Shown: positions 1 to 6,222 of the stretch, one piece after another
Numbering within the stretch: position 1 is the stretch's first letter
Layout: each line of letters opens with the position of its first letter
NCBI GenBank assembly: GCA_964538565.1
Contig: CAZIGW010000020.1
Coordinates: 1 to 17,874 of the forward strand
Source of the DNA: CAYVBN01 sp964538565
GTDB taxonomy: Bacteria > Pseudomonadota > Alphaproteobacteria > Rhizobiales > Xanthobacteraceae
DNA: 17,874 nt
Direction: 5' to 3'
Made by a program: the position numbers and the translations under genes
The notes under the pieces: generated by a model
Told to the model about the DNA's origin: nothing
Seen by the model: only the letters and a program-made list of their open reading frames with translations
Databases searched by the model: none

Positions 1-1
1 T

Positions 2-928
2 CGCTCCGTCGTCATGCTCGGATGCAACTATGGACCGGATGATGATCCGCTTGCCGTGCTGCGCGCGCAAGCGCGCGGCGCGATCTCGGTCTATGCGCGC
101 GGCGACGATTATCACGACATCATCAAGCCGCGGCTCAAGGCGCTGGCGCGCTGGCTGGTGGCACGGGCCGGCGGCGACGTGAAGGTGTTCGTCGACACCG
201 CCGCCGTGATGGAGAAGCCGCTCGCGCAAGCCGCCGGGCTCGGCTGGCAGGGCAAGCACACCAACCTGGTGTCGCGGCAGTACGGCTCCTGGCTCTTTCT
301 CGGCGCGATCTTCACCACGCTCGACCTGCCGTCGCACCAGGCGGAAGCCGATCATTGCGGCTCCTGCCGGGCATGTCTCGACGCCTGCCCGACGTCCGCT
401 TTCCCCGAGCCCTATCGGCTCGACGCACGGCGCTGCATTTCGTACCTGACGATCGAGCACAAGGGATCGATTCCGCGCGCGCTGCGGCCGCTGATGGGCA
501 ACCGCATCTACGGCTGCGACGATTGTCTCGCCGTCTGCCCGTGGAACAAGTTCGCGCAGGCCGGCCGCGAGATGAAGCTCGCGGCGCGCGAGGCGCTCCG
601 GTCTCCCCATCTCGCCGATCTCGCGCGCCTCGACGACGCGGGCTTTCGCGAATTGTTCCGCAAATCGCCGGTCAAGCGCACCGGGCGCGAGCGCTTCGTG
701 CGCAACGTGCTGATCGCGATCGGCAACAGCGGTACGTACGCGCTCGCCGCCGAGGCGGTCCGATTGCTCGACGACGCGTCCGCGCTGGTGCGCGGCGCCG
801 CCGTGTGGGCGCTCGCGCGTCTGCTGCCCGCCGACGAGTTCGCCGCGCTGGCGGCGGCACGCCGTCCGGCCGAAGCCGATCCGACCGTCGCCGAGGAATG
901 GGCGGCGGCGCTCGGCGAGGCCGCATAG
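2..928 (+). CDS. queG: Epoxyqueuosine reductase QueG (5'-truncated by window edge)
   Basis: QueG reduces epoxyqueuosine to queuosine in the wobble base of certain tRNAs, using cobalamin and two [4Fe-4S] clusters in the cytoplasm. The frame is open from base 2 (RSVV before the Met at 14), so about 70 N-terminal residues lie outside the window. Counting that Met as residue 1, the first ferredoxin-type cluster motif is C115-x2-C118-x2-C121-x3-C125-P and the second is C168-x2-C171-x3-C175-P. Asp61 in the VDTAA segment fits the catalytic Asp of the family (Asp134 in Bacillus QueG). The C-terminal part (about 235-304) is Ala/Leu-rich and helical, like the HEAT-repeat tail of longer QueG proteins. 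The next gene begins 6 bp after the stop, so the two are probably co-transcribed. Identification is firm. Confidence 0.95.
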   Translation, partial: RSVVMLGCNYGPDDDPLAVLRAQARGAISVYARGDDYHDIIKPRLKALARWLVARAGGDVKVFVDTAAVMEKPLAQAAGLGWQGKHTNLVSRQYGSWLFLGAIFTTLDLPSHQAEADHCGSCRACLDACPTSAFPEPYRLDARRCISYLTIEHKGSIPRALRPLMGNRIYGCDDCLAVCPWNKFAQAGREMKLAAREALRSPHLADLARLDDAGFRELFRKSPVKRTGRERFVRNVLIAIGNSGTYALAAEAVRLLDDASALVRGAAVWALARLLPADEFAALAAARRPAEADPTVAEEWAAALGEAA

Positions 929-934
929 GGCGCG

Positions 935-1831
935 ATGTCGACGCTGGCCTGCCTCGGCTTCGGCTACTGCGCGACCCACTACGTCGCCGAATTCGGCGCG
1001 CGCTTCGACCGGATCGTCGGCACGGTGACAAATGTCGGAAAGGCCGGACGTCTCGCCGCCGGGACGATCGCCGGACGCGAGGTCGAAGCGCTGGTGTTCG
1101 ACGGCAGCCGCGCGTCCTCGGAACTGCTCGCCGCGCTCGCCGCGGCCGACGCCGTGCTCGTTTCCATTCCGCCGGCGGACGACGGCGACCCGGCGCTCGC
1201 CGCATGTGGCGGCGCGCTTTCGGCCGGCAAGGCGGCGTCGATCGTCTATCTGTCGACCATCGGGGTCTACGGCGACCATGCGGGCGGATGGGTCGACGAG
1301 ACGACGCCCGCGTCCCCGCTCTCGACGCGCAGCGCCACGCGGCTTGCGGCCGAGAACGCCTGGCGCGCGCTTGGCGCGCGCAGCGGCCGGCCTGTCGCGA
1401 TCCTGCGGCTCGCCGGCATCTACGGCCCCGGACAGAACGCGCTGCGCCAGGTCGCCTCCGGAACCGCGCGGCGCGTCGTCAAGCCGGGGCAGGTGTTCAA
1501 CCGCATCCATGTCGCCGACATCGCGCAGGCGATCGAGTCGGCGATCGCCCGCCGCGCCGACGGCGTCTTCAACGTCAGCGACGACGCGCCGGCGCCGAAC
1601 GCGGACGTCATCGCCTTCGCGGCCACGCTGCTCGGCGCGCCGCTCCCGCCCGAGCTTCCGTTCGCGGAAGCCGCCGGCGGCATGTCGCCGCTCGCGCGCA
1701 GCTTCTACGCCGAGAGCAAGCGCGCCTCGAACGCGCGCATGAAACAGGAACTTGGCGTCAAGCTGCGCTATCCGACCTTCCGCGAGGGACTGCGGGCTCT
1801 GTTCGCCGCCGGCGACCATTTGAAAGGGTGA
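935..1831 (+). CDS. Atypical SDR-family NAD(P)-binding protein (YeeZ-like)
   Basis: This is a 298-residue protein with an N-terminal nucleotide-binding Rossmann motif (LGFGYCA, about residues 7-13). It has a VSIPP stretch at the end of the fourth strand, an extended-SDR-like segment YLSTIGVYG, and the ILRLAGIYGPGQNAL region that in NAD-dependent epimerases follows the active site. The classical Tyr-x3-Lys pair is absent: where the Lys is expected the sequence reads RLAAENAW. It may be an atypical SDR that binds NAD(P) without ordinary dehydrogenase chemistry. The substrate is unknown. It follows queG after 6 bp and probably shares its transcript. The family assignment is secure; any role linked to queuosine is only suggested by position. 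Confidence 0.85.
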   Translation: MSTLACLGFGYCATHYVAEFGARFDRIVGTVTNVGKAGRLAAGTIAGREVEALVFDGSRASSELLAALAAADAVLVSIPPADDGDPALAACGGALSAGKAASIVYLSTIGVYGDHAGGWVDETTPASPLSTRSATRLAAENAWRALGARSGRPVAILRLAGIYGPGQNALRQVASGTARRVVKPGQVFNRIHVADIAQAIESAIARRADGVFNVSDDAPAPNADVIAFAATLLGAPLPPELPFAEAAGGMSPLARSFYAESKRASNARMKQELGVKLRYPTFREGLRALFAAGDHLKG

Positions 1832-1913
1832 TGGCCGGAGCATGTTCCGCGAAGGCGCATGTTCCCGCCTCACCCGATGTCCTCGTGTCGCTCGGATTTC
1901 GACCTCACCCCCT

Positions 1914-1939
1914 CGGGCGACGGGATTCCCGGATTTTTT
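1914..1939 (+). terminator. Possible intrinsic terminator after the SDR gene
   Basis: A short GC hairpin (CGGG 1921-1924, loop ATT, CCCG 1928-1931; an alternative left arm is CGGG 1914-1917) is followed by six T residues at 1934-1939. It lies about 85 bp after the SDR stop, between convergent genes. The stem is only 4 bp, so the call rests mostly on the T-run, which is rare in this GC-rich window. Confidence 0.4.
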
Positions 1940-2034
1940 CATCGAGATTGGCGAGACGGGTCCAGCCGTCGCGCATGGTCTTTGGTCCGGGCGTTGCAGG
2001 AGCAGTTGCAATCGCCGCCCGGCGCGTCGCGGCC

Positions 2035-2841
2035 TCACAGTTCGGCCACGGCGCGGATCAGCCGCTCGACGTCCTCGGGCCGCGAGAGCCGATGATCGCC
2101 GTCCTTCACGAGCGTCAGTACCACGTCGTCCTGTGCGAGCCGCGAGACGAGATTGACCGCGTGCTCCCATGGAACGTCCGGGTCCGCGACGCCCTGCAGG
2201 ATGCGCACCGGACATCCGGGCTCGATCAGCCCGTCGAGCAGAAGATGCTTGCGTCCCTCTTCGATGAGATGGCGGGTGATCGGGTATGGATCCTGCGCGT
2301 ATTGCGATGGCCGGGTCCAGAAGCCTTTCTGCTCCATCTCGCGCATCGCCTCCCGGGGCAGGCGTTTCCAGATCAGTTCCTCGGTGAAATCGACCGCGGG
2401 CGCGATCAGCACCAGGCCGACGATCGACGCGGCGCCGCCCGGACGCACCGCACGCCGCTTCAGCTCGCGCGCGAGCAGGAGCGCGAGCCAGCCGCCCATC
2501 GATGAACCGACCACGATCTGCGGGCCACGGCAGAACGCGTCGAATACCGCCAGCGTGTCCTCGAGCCATTGCCCGATGGTGCAGGCCGCGAATTCGCCGC
2601 TCGACTCGCCGTGACCCGAATAGTCGAAGCGCACCATTGCGCGGCCGCGCTCCGCCGCCCAGCGCGCAAGCGCCTCGGCTTTCATCCCCTTCATGTCCGA
2701 CTTCAATCCGCCCATCCAGAACACGCCGGGCGTCGCTCCGGTGCGGGCGCGCACCGCGATCGAACGGGCTTGCGCGCCTTCGCCGAGAGTGAGAAACGTC
2801 GGAAGGTCAGCATCCATTGATTCGGTTCTCATCGACGTCAT
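2035..2841 (-). CDS. Alpha/beta hydrolase, ABHD10-like
   Basis: This is a 268-residue single-domain serine hydrolase with no signal peptide, so probably cytoplasmic. The nucleophile elbow is G112-S-S114-M-G116, with Ser114 catalytic. The likely acid is Asp220 or Asp222 in GVADPDVPW, and the base is His250 in KDGDHRLS. The stretch FWMGGLKSDMKGMKA with RFDYSGHGESSG downstream is typical of the ABHD10 / acyl-thioesterase-like group, so ester or thioester hydrolysis is likely, but the substrate cannot be read from sequence. The start is uncertain: ATG at 2841, 2832 and 2817 are in frame and none has a strong Shine-Dalgarno sequence. It is convergent with the SDR gene and divergent from the glycosyltransferase gene. 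Confidence 0.88.
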   Translation of the reverse strand: MTSMRTESMDADLPTFLTLGEGAQARSIAVRARTGATPGVFWMGGLKSDMKGMKAEALARWAAERGRAMVRFDYSGHGESSGEFAACTIGQWLEDTLAVFDAFCRGPQIVVGSSMGGWLALLLARELKRRAVRPGGAASIVGLVLIAPAVDFTEELIWKRLPREAMREMEQKGFWTRPSQYAQDPYPITRHLIEEGRKHLLLDGLIEPGCPVRILQGVADPDVPWEHAVNLVSRLAQDDVVLTLVKDGDHRLSRPEDVERLIRAVAEL

Positions 2842-2933
2842 TGCGTTCGGGGTTGTGTTTCGCCGTAAGCGGCGATGAAAGCAAGCGGATCGGGCGCGGT
2901 GCCCGAATGTCGCCGCCAGCCGTCCGACAGACG

Positions 2934-2962
2934 TTGCCGTCGCCCCATGCGAAGGCTATACC
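2934..2962 (+). promoter_or_regulatory. Predicted sigma70-type promoter for the glycosyltransferase gene
   Basis: TTGCCG (2934-2939) and TATACC (2957-2962) are separated by exactly 17 bp. Transcription would start near 2969, about 120 nt before the preferred start codon at 3088. The -35 box and spacer overlap the left arm of a 10-bp inverted repeat (2937-2982). This placement argues against coding sequence upstream of about 2970 in the glycosyltransferase frame. Confidence 0.45.
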
Positions 2963-2982
2963 GGTACCGGACGGGGCGACGG
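2937..2982. repeat. Perfect 10-bp inverted repeat flanking a KpnI-type palindrome
   Basis: CCGTCGCCCC (2937-2946) and GGGGCGACGG (2973-2982) are exact reverse complements. The 26-bp spacer contains a second perfect palindrome, CCGGTACCGG (2961-2970). The arms bracket the predicted -10 box and start site of the glycosyltransferase promoter, as an operator or a 5'-mRNA hairpin would. No specific regulator is recognised. Confidence 0.5.
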
Positions 2983-3087
2983 ATTGCGTGGCGCGTTCAC
3001 GCGCGCAGTTCGAACGTCTTCGCGGCACCGGTCACCGGGCGTAACGGCGCCGGATCGACATCAGTGATCGAACGCGGGGGGTTCGCG

Positions 3088-4362
3088 GTGTTGTCGAGAT
3101 CGATTGCGGACGCGCCGTCGGATGTCCCGCCTTCGCCGGATGCCGTGATGGCGGCTGCGAATGACCGCGGCATCACCCTGGTCGAACCGCAAGCCGAAAC
3201 ATTGAGCGTGCTGCTCGTCGTGCCGACGCTCGATGCCGGAGCCTCCGACGTCGGCGCCATCGACGCGGCGCGGATTCTCCACACGGCGGGCCACCGGGCG
3301 ATCGTCGCCTCCTGCGGCGGGCGGCTCGAGCGGCGCCTCGCCGCGACCGGCGCGCAATTCGTCCGCCTCGACGCGGCGAGCAAAAATCCGTTTGTGATCC
3401 TGCGCAACGCGGTGACGCTTTCGCGGCTCGTGCGCGAGCATCGCTGCCGGGTGGTGCATGCGCACGGTCGCGCCCCGGCGTGGAGCGCGTGGCTGGCCGC
3501 GCGGCTCACCGGCGTGCCGTTCGTCACCACGTGGTACAAGGGCTTCCGCGAGCAGAACCCGCTCAAGCACATCTACAACAGTATCATGACGCGTGGCGAT
3601 CGGGTGATCGCGGTGAGCGAGCAGATCGCCGAGCTCATCGTCGAGCGTCACGGCACCCCGTGGGAGCGCATCGCCGTGGTGCCGGCCGGCATCGAGTTCG
3701 ATCGCTTCGATCCGCGCGACGTCACGCCGGAGCGGATCGCCGAGATTCGCCGCGCCTGGGGCGTGACGGCCGACACCAAGGTGATCTTCGTGGTGGGGCG
3801 CCTGCTGCGCCGCAAGGGCCATCACGTGGCGGTGCGGGCAATCCGCCGGCTGATGGACATGGGGGTCAAGGACTTCCTCTGCGTGTTCGCCGGCGAGGAC
3901 CAGGGCCGCACCCGCTACGCGGGCGAACTGTGGGACCTGGTGCTCGCGACCGGCACCGCCGACGTGGTCCGCCTGGCCTCGCCCGTGGAGGACCGCGCCG
4001 CCGCCTATGCGGCCGCCAACGTGGTGGTGTCGGCGGCGGTGCAGCCGGAGGGCCTGCAGCGGGCCATCCTCGAGGCCCTCGCCATGGGCCGCCCGGTCGT
4101 CGTGTCCGATCTTGCCGCCGGCCCGGAGGTGATTCTCGCCCCGCCGGCGGTGCCGGAGGACCGCATGACCGGCCTGCGCTGCCGCAGCGGGGACGACGCG
4201 GCGCTCGCGGCTGCACTCATCCGGCTCTTTTCGCTGCCCGAGACCGCCCGGCAGGCCATGGGGGCACGGGGGCGCGAATGGGTCCTGACCCATTTTGATA
4301 CAGCCACCATCGCCCGGGAAACGTTGACGATTTACGCCGATCTTGCACGTGCCGGCCGATGA
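3088..4362 (+). CDS. Glycosyltransferase family 4 (group 1) protein
   Basis: This is a GT-B fold retaining glycosyltransferase. It transfers a sugar from a nucleotide-sugar donor, probably to a cell-surface polysaccharide or lipid carrier. The N-terminal Rossmann-like half begins LSVLLVVPTLDAGASD, with VVHAHGRAPAWSAWLAARL further on. The C-terminal half has the strand and donor loop FVVGRLLRRKGH and the family E-x7-E motif at Glu321 and Glu329. The frame is open upstream to an ATG at 2875, but that stretch is Arg-rich and runs through the predicted promoter. GTG 3088 has a G-rich ribosome binding site 6 nt upstream (3076-3081) and gives 424 residues, normal for GT4. GTG 3064 is an alternative. 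No polysaccharide cluster is nearby, so the acceptor is unknown. Confidence 0.88.
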   Translation: MLSRSIADAPSDVPPSPDAVMAAANDRGITLVEPQAETLSVLLVVPTLDAGASDVGAIDAARILHTAGHRAIVASCGGRLERRLAATGAQFVRLDAASKNPFVILRNAVTLSRLVREHRCRVVHAHGRAPAWSAWLAARLTGVPFVTTWYKGFREQNPLKHIYNSIMTRGDRVIAVSEQIAELIVERHGTPWERIAVVPAGIEFDRFDPRDVTPERIAEIRRAWGVTADTKVIFVVGRLLRRKGHHVAVRAIRRLMDMGVKDFLCVFAGEDQGRTRYAGELWDLVLATGTADVVRLASPVEDRAAAYAAANVVVSAAVQPEGLQRAILEALAMGRPVVVSDLAAGPEVILAPPAVPEDRMTGLRCRSGDDAALAAALIRLFSLPETARQAMGARGREWVLTHFDTATIARETLTIYADLARAGR

Positions 4363-4381
4363 TGCGGGCGCCTGTCGGTCC

Positions 4382-4416
4382 CCGGGGCGGTTTCTCTGAA
4401 ACAGGAACCGGCCCGG
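4382..4416. terminator. Imperfect hairpin downstream of the glycosyltransferase gene
   Basis: CCGGG-G-CGGTT (4382-4392) pairs with AACCG-G-CCCGG (4406-4416), giving ten base pairs with one internal G/G mismatch and a 13-nt loop. It starts 20 bp after the stop and lacks a T-run. It could end the transcript or be part of the infC upstream region. Confidence 0.35.
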
Positions 4417-4426
4417 AGCATCGCCG

Positions 4427-4455
4427 TTGACTTGTGAGCCGTTTATCCCAATTCT
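4427..4455 (+). promoter_or_regulatory. Possible infC promoter
   Basis: TTGACT (4427-4432) is a 5/6 match to the -35 consensus. At 17 bp spacing lies AATTCT (4450-4455), a weak -10 box. The position, between the glycosyltransferase terminator region and infC, is right for a promoter of the translation operon. The leader would be roughly 110 nt. Confidence 0.3.
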
Positions 4456-4570
4456 CATGTCTTCCGAGTAGCCACGGTCCTCTTCCAGCGCGTTGTCAAG
4501 TCGACGGGAGAACGCGCAAGAGGGGGTCGTCGCGAAAGGTATCGTCGCAACAGCAGAGGAGTCCGAAGCC

Positions 4571-5110
4571 ATTCGTCGTCCGATGAGAGCCGCGCCGCCC
4601 GTTCAAAAAGACGGTCCGCGCGTCAACGAGGAGATCCGCGCCCGGGAAGTTCACCTGATCGACAAGGACGGAAGCAACCGCGGCACCGTTCCGATCGCAG
4701 AGGCGTTGAGCATCGCCCAGGAAGCCGGGCTCGATCTGGTGGAAATCTCTCCCAATGCCACGCCGCCCGTCTGCAAGCTGCTCGACTATGGGAAATACAA
4801 GTACCAGGAGCAGAAGAAGGCGGCCGAGGCGCGCAAGAAACAGAAGGTGGTCGAGGTCAAGGAGGTCAAGTTCCGGCCGATGATCGACGATCACGACTAT
4901 GACGTGAAGATGCGCTCGATGAAGCGCTTCTTCGAAGAGGGCGACAAGGTCAAGGTGACGTTGCGCTTCCGCGGTCGCGAATTGGCGCACCAGGAACTCG
5001 GCATCCAGCTGCTCGACCGGGTCAAGGGCGACACCTCCGTGCTCGCCAAGGTCGAGCAGGAACCGAAGTTCGAGGGCCGCCAGATGGTCATGGTGCTGGC
5101 GCCGCGCTGA
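4571..5110 (+). CDS. infC: Translation initiation factor IF-3, AUU start codon
   Basis: IF-3 binds the 30S subunit, keeps it apart from 50S, and checks start-codon and initiator-tRNA pairing. The product from 4571 is 179 residues, the usual length. It has an N-domain (about 14-83, including the VNEEIRAREVHLID start and the CKLLDYGKYKY signature) joined by a Lys-rich helix to the C-domain (FRPMIDDHDYDVKMRSMKRFFEEGDKVKVTLRFRGRE... onward). The start is chosen because AGAGGAG (4555-4561) lies 9 nt before ATT 4571. The next ATG, 4583, is 21 nt away from it, and an upstream in-frame TTG (4493) would add a non-family extension. AUU starts in infC are known in E. coli, where IF-3 represses its own translation by rejecting the codon; the same loop is inferred here. 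Confidence 0.93.
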   Translation: MRRPMRAAPPVQKDGPRVNEEIRAREVHLIDKDGSNRGTVPIAEALSIAQEAGLDLVEISPNATPPVCKLLDYGKYKYQEQKKAAEARKKQKVVEVKEVKFRPMIDDHDYDVKMRSMKRFFEEGDKVKVTLRFRGRELAHQELGIQLLDRVKGDTSVLAKVEQEPKFEGRQMVMVLAPR

Positions 5111-5154
5111 GGCCCGGCCGACCGGATCCGAGGCCCAGCCCCCAATCGGTCACC

Positions 5155-5185
5155 CCGACGCCTGCGGCCCTGCCGCAGGCGTCGG
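5155..5185. terminator. Perfect 14-bp hairpin between infC and rpmI
   Basis: The arm 5155-5168 (CCGACGCCTGCGGC) is exactly complementary to 5172-5185, with a 3-nt loop CCT. It sits 44 bp after the infC stop. No T-run follows. A stem this stable may act as a terminator, a processing site or a 3'-end protector separating infC from rpmI-rplT mRNA. Confidence 0.55.
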
Positions 5186-5216
5186 CACATGGGGATCCGG
5201 GGCCAGCCGCTCCGGC

Positions 5217-5245
5217 TTGCCAAGGGAAACCGCCTCTGCCATAAC
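5217..5245 (+). promoter_or_regulatory. Predicted internal promoter for rpmI-rplT
   Basis: TTGCCA (5217-5222; 5/6 match) and CATAAC (5240-5245; 4/6 match) are spaced by 17 bp. The start site would be near 5252, leaving a leader of about 130 nt before rpmI. The position, downstream of the 14-bp hairpin, suggests that the ribosomal protein genes can be transcribed independently of infC. Confidence 0.45.
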
Positions 5246-5293
5246 CCGGCCTCCCGTCGACCGGCCGATCAGGGCTGCCGAGGCGACGGCGAA

Positions 5294-5321
5294 GTGCTCA
5301 ATCAAGCACGCTCAATCGAGC
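5294..5321 (+). promoter_or_regulatory. Two abutting small hairpins in the rpmI leader
   Basis: GTGCT-CAATCA-AGCAC (5294-5309) is followed directly by GCTC-AATC-GAGC (5310-5321). Both carry the same GCTCAATC octamer, repeated at 14-nt spacing (5296 and 5310). TGCTC at 5295 can instead pair with GAGCA at 5318, giving a mutually exclusive outer stem. They lie 60 nt before the rpmI start. L20 represses its own operon through leader RNA in E. coli and Bacillus; whether this structure is such a site is inference. Confidence 0.35.
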
Positions 5322-5380
5322 AATGATCCGGTGGACGCGGTCGTTCGGCCGCACGCTCCCGGCCGGAAAAGGAGAGCCAA

Positions 5381-5581
5381 ATGCCCAAGTTGAAGACCAA
5401 GTCGGGCGCCAAGAAGCGCTTCAAGGTGACCGGTTCGGGCAAGGTCCTATATGCCCAGTCCGGCAAACGCCACGGCATGATCAAGCGCACCAAGAAGCAG
5501 ATCCGCGACCATCGCGGCACCAAGGTGCTGTTCAAGACCGACGGCGACAACATCAAGAAGTATTTCCTGCCCAACGGCTGA
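5381..5581 (+). CDS. rpmI: 50S ribosomal protein L35
   Basis: A 66-residue, very basic protein with the L35 pattern: it starts MPKLKTKSGAKKRFKVTGSG, then has KRHGMIKRTKKQIRDHRGT and ends YFLPNG. Length and sequence are normal for the family. L35 is part of the large ribosomal subunit. AAGGAG (5369-5374) lies 6 nt before the ATG. It follows infC after a long 270-bp spacer and precedes rplT by 33 bp, the widely conserved infC-rpmI-rplT order. Confidence 0.97.
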   Translation: MPKLKTKSGAKKRFKVTGSGKVLYAQSGKRHGMIKRTKKQIRDHRGTKVLFKTDGDNIKKYFLPNG

Positions 5582-5614
5582 TCGCCTGGGCATCCAACCG
5601 AGAGGAGATCAGCC

Positions 5615-5974
5615 ATGGCCCGTGTCAAGCGGGGCGTCACCGCCCATGCCAAGCACAAGAAGGTGCTCAAGGCCGCCAAGGGCTATCGCGGCCGGCGCAA
5701 GAACACCATCCGGGTTGCCAAGCAGGCGGTCGAGAAGGCGAACCAGTATGCATTCCGCGACCGCAAGCGGCGCAAGCGCACCTTCCGCGCGCTCTGGATC
5801 CAGCGCCTCAACGGCGCGGTGCGCCAGTTCGGCCTGACCTACAGTCGATTTATCGACGGCCTCGGCAAGGCCGGGGTCGTGGTCGATCGCAAGGTCCTGT
5901 CCGATCTCGCCATTCGCGAGCCGGCGGCGTTCCAGGCGATCGTGGAGAAGGCCAAGGCCGCGCTCGCGGCCTGA
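5615..5974 (+). CDS. rplT: 50S ribosomal protein L20
   Basis: A 119-residue basic protein matching L20 from end to end: MARVKRGVTAHAKHKKVLK at the N-terminal rRNA-binding tail, then GYRGRRKN, YAFRDRKRRKRTFRALWIQRLNGAVR and the globular C-terminus. L20 binds 23S rRNA early in 50S assembly and in several bacteria also binds its own mRNA. AGAGGAG is about 7 nt before the ATG. It is very likely co-transcribed with rpmI, 33 bp upstream. Confidence 0.97.
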   Translation: MARVKRGVTAHAKHKKVLKAAKGYRGRRKNTIRVAKQAVEKANQYAFRDRKRRKRTFRALWIQRLNGAVRQFGLTYSRFIDGLGKAGVVVDRKVLSDLAIREPAAFQAIVEKAKAALAA

Positions 5975-6096
5975 CCTGCGCTGCTCCCGCCCTTCCGAGG
6001 CCGACGCACCCGCGGGGCGCAAGCCCCCGGCTTTGCGTCCGTGCGCCGGCGGGGCTTGATTTTGTCCTCGCCGGGCGGTCCAAAGACCAACCGCCG

Positions 6097-6144
6097 GAGC
6101 GCGACCCGCAAGATTGGGCCCCGGTTTTGCGCAGGATCGCGCTC
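6097..6144. repeat. Rhizobiales-type intergenic palindrome, copy 1 (degenerate)
   Basis: The ends GAGCGCGA (6097-6104) and TCGCGCTC (6137-6144) are exact inverted repeats, and the interior holds GGGCCCCGGTTTTGCGC. It resembles a degenerate copy of the GAGCATGATCC-n-AAACCGGTTTTC-n-GATCATGCTC palindrome that I recall as very abundant between genes of Bradyrhizobium and relatives. Family membership is by recall, not by search. Confidence 0.55.
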
Positions 6145-6161
6145 TGACCTAGTGAACTGGC

Positions 6162-6208
6162 GCATGATCTTTTTCGGCGAACCGCCCACACTTCGCCGGA
6201 TCATGCTC
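6162..6208. repeat. Rhizobiales-type intergenic palindrome, copy 2
   Basis: GCATGATC (6162-6169) and GATCATGC (6199-6206) are exact inverted repeats around TTTTTCGGCGAACCG. It is closer to the remembered consensus than copy 1 and lies 17 bp after it, ending 14 bp before the pheS start. In RNA it would form a hairpin just in front of the pheS ribosome binding site. Confidence 0.6.
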
Positions 6209-6222
6209 TGACGAGGACGTCC

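Noticed and set aside
1840..1865. Direct repeat GCATGTTCC at 1840 and 1857 after the SDR gene
   Set aside because: It is only 9 bp and occurs twice, with no associated element or symmetry. Probably chance.
355..2505. 716-codon plus-strand frame crossing queG, the SDR gene and the hydrolase region
   Set aside because: The composition is extremely Arg-rich with no family motif, and it runs through three well-supported genes in other frames or strand. It is a GC artefact.
2875..3087. N-terminal extension of the glycosyltransferase to ATG 2875
   Set aside because: The added 71 residues are Arg-rich and unlike the family, and they run through a predicted promoter and inverted repeat. GTG 3088 has a better ribosome binding site.
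6164..6211. A 15-codon frame MIFFGEPPTLRRIML with two Phe codons just before pheS, like a phenylalanine leader peptide
   Set aside because: It lies wholly inside the palindromic repeat, whose general sequence produces TTTTTC anyway. It has no ribosome binding site, and no terminator follows before pheS. Probably coincidence.
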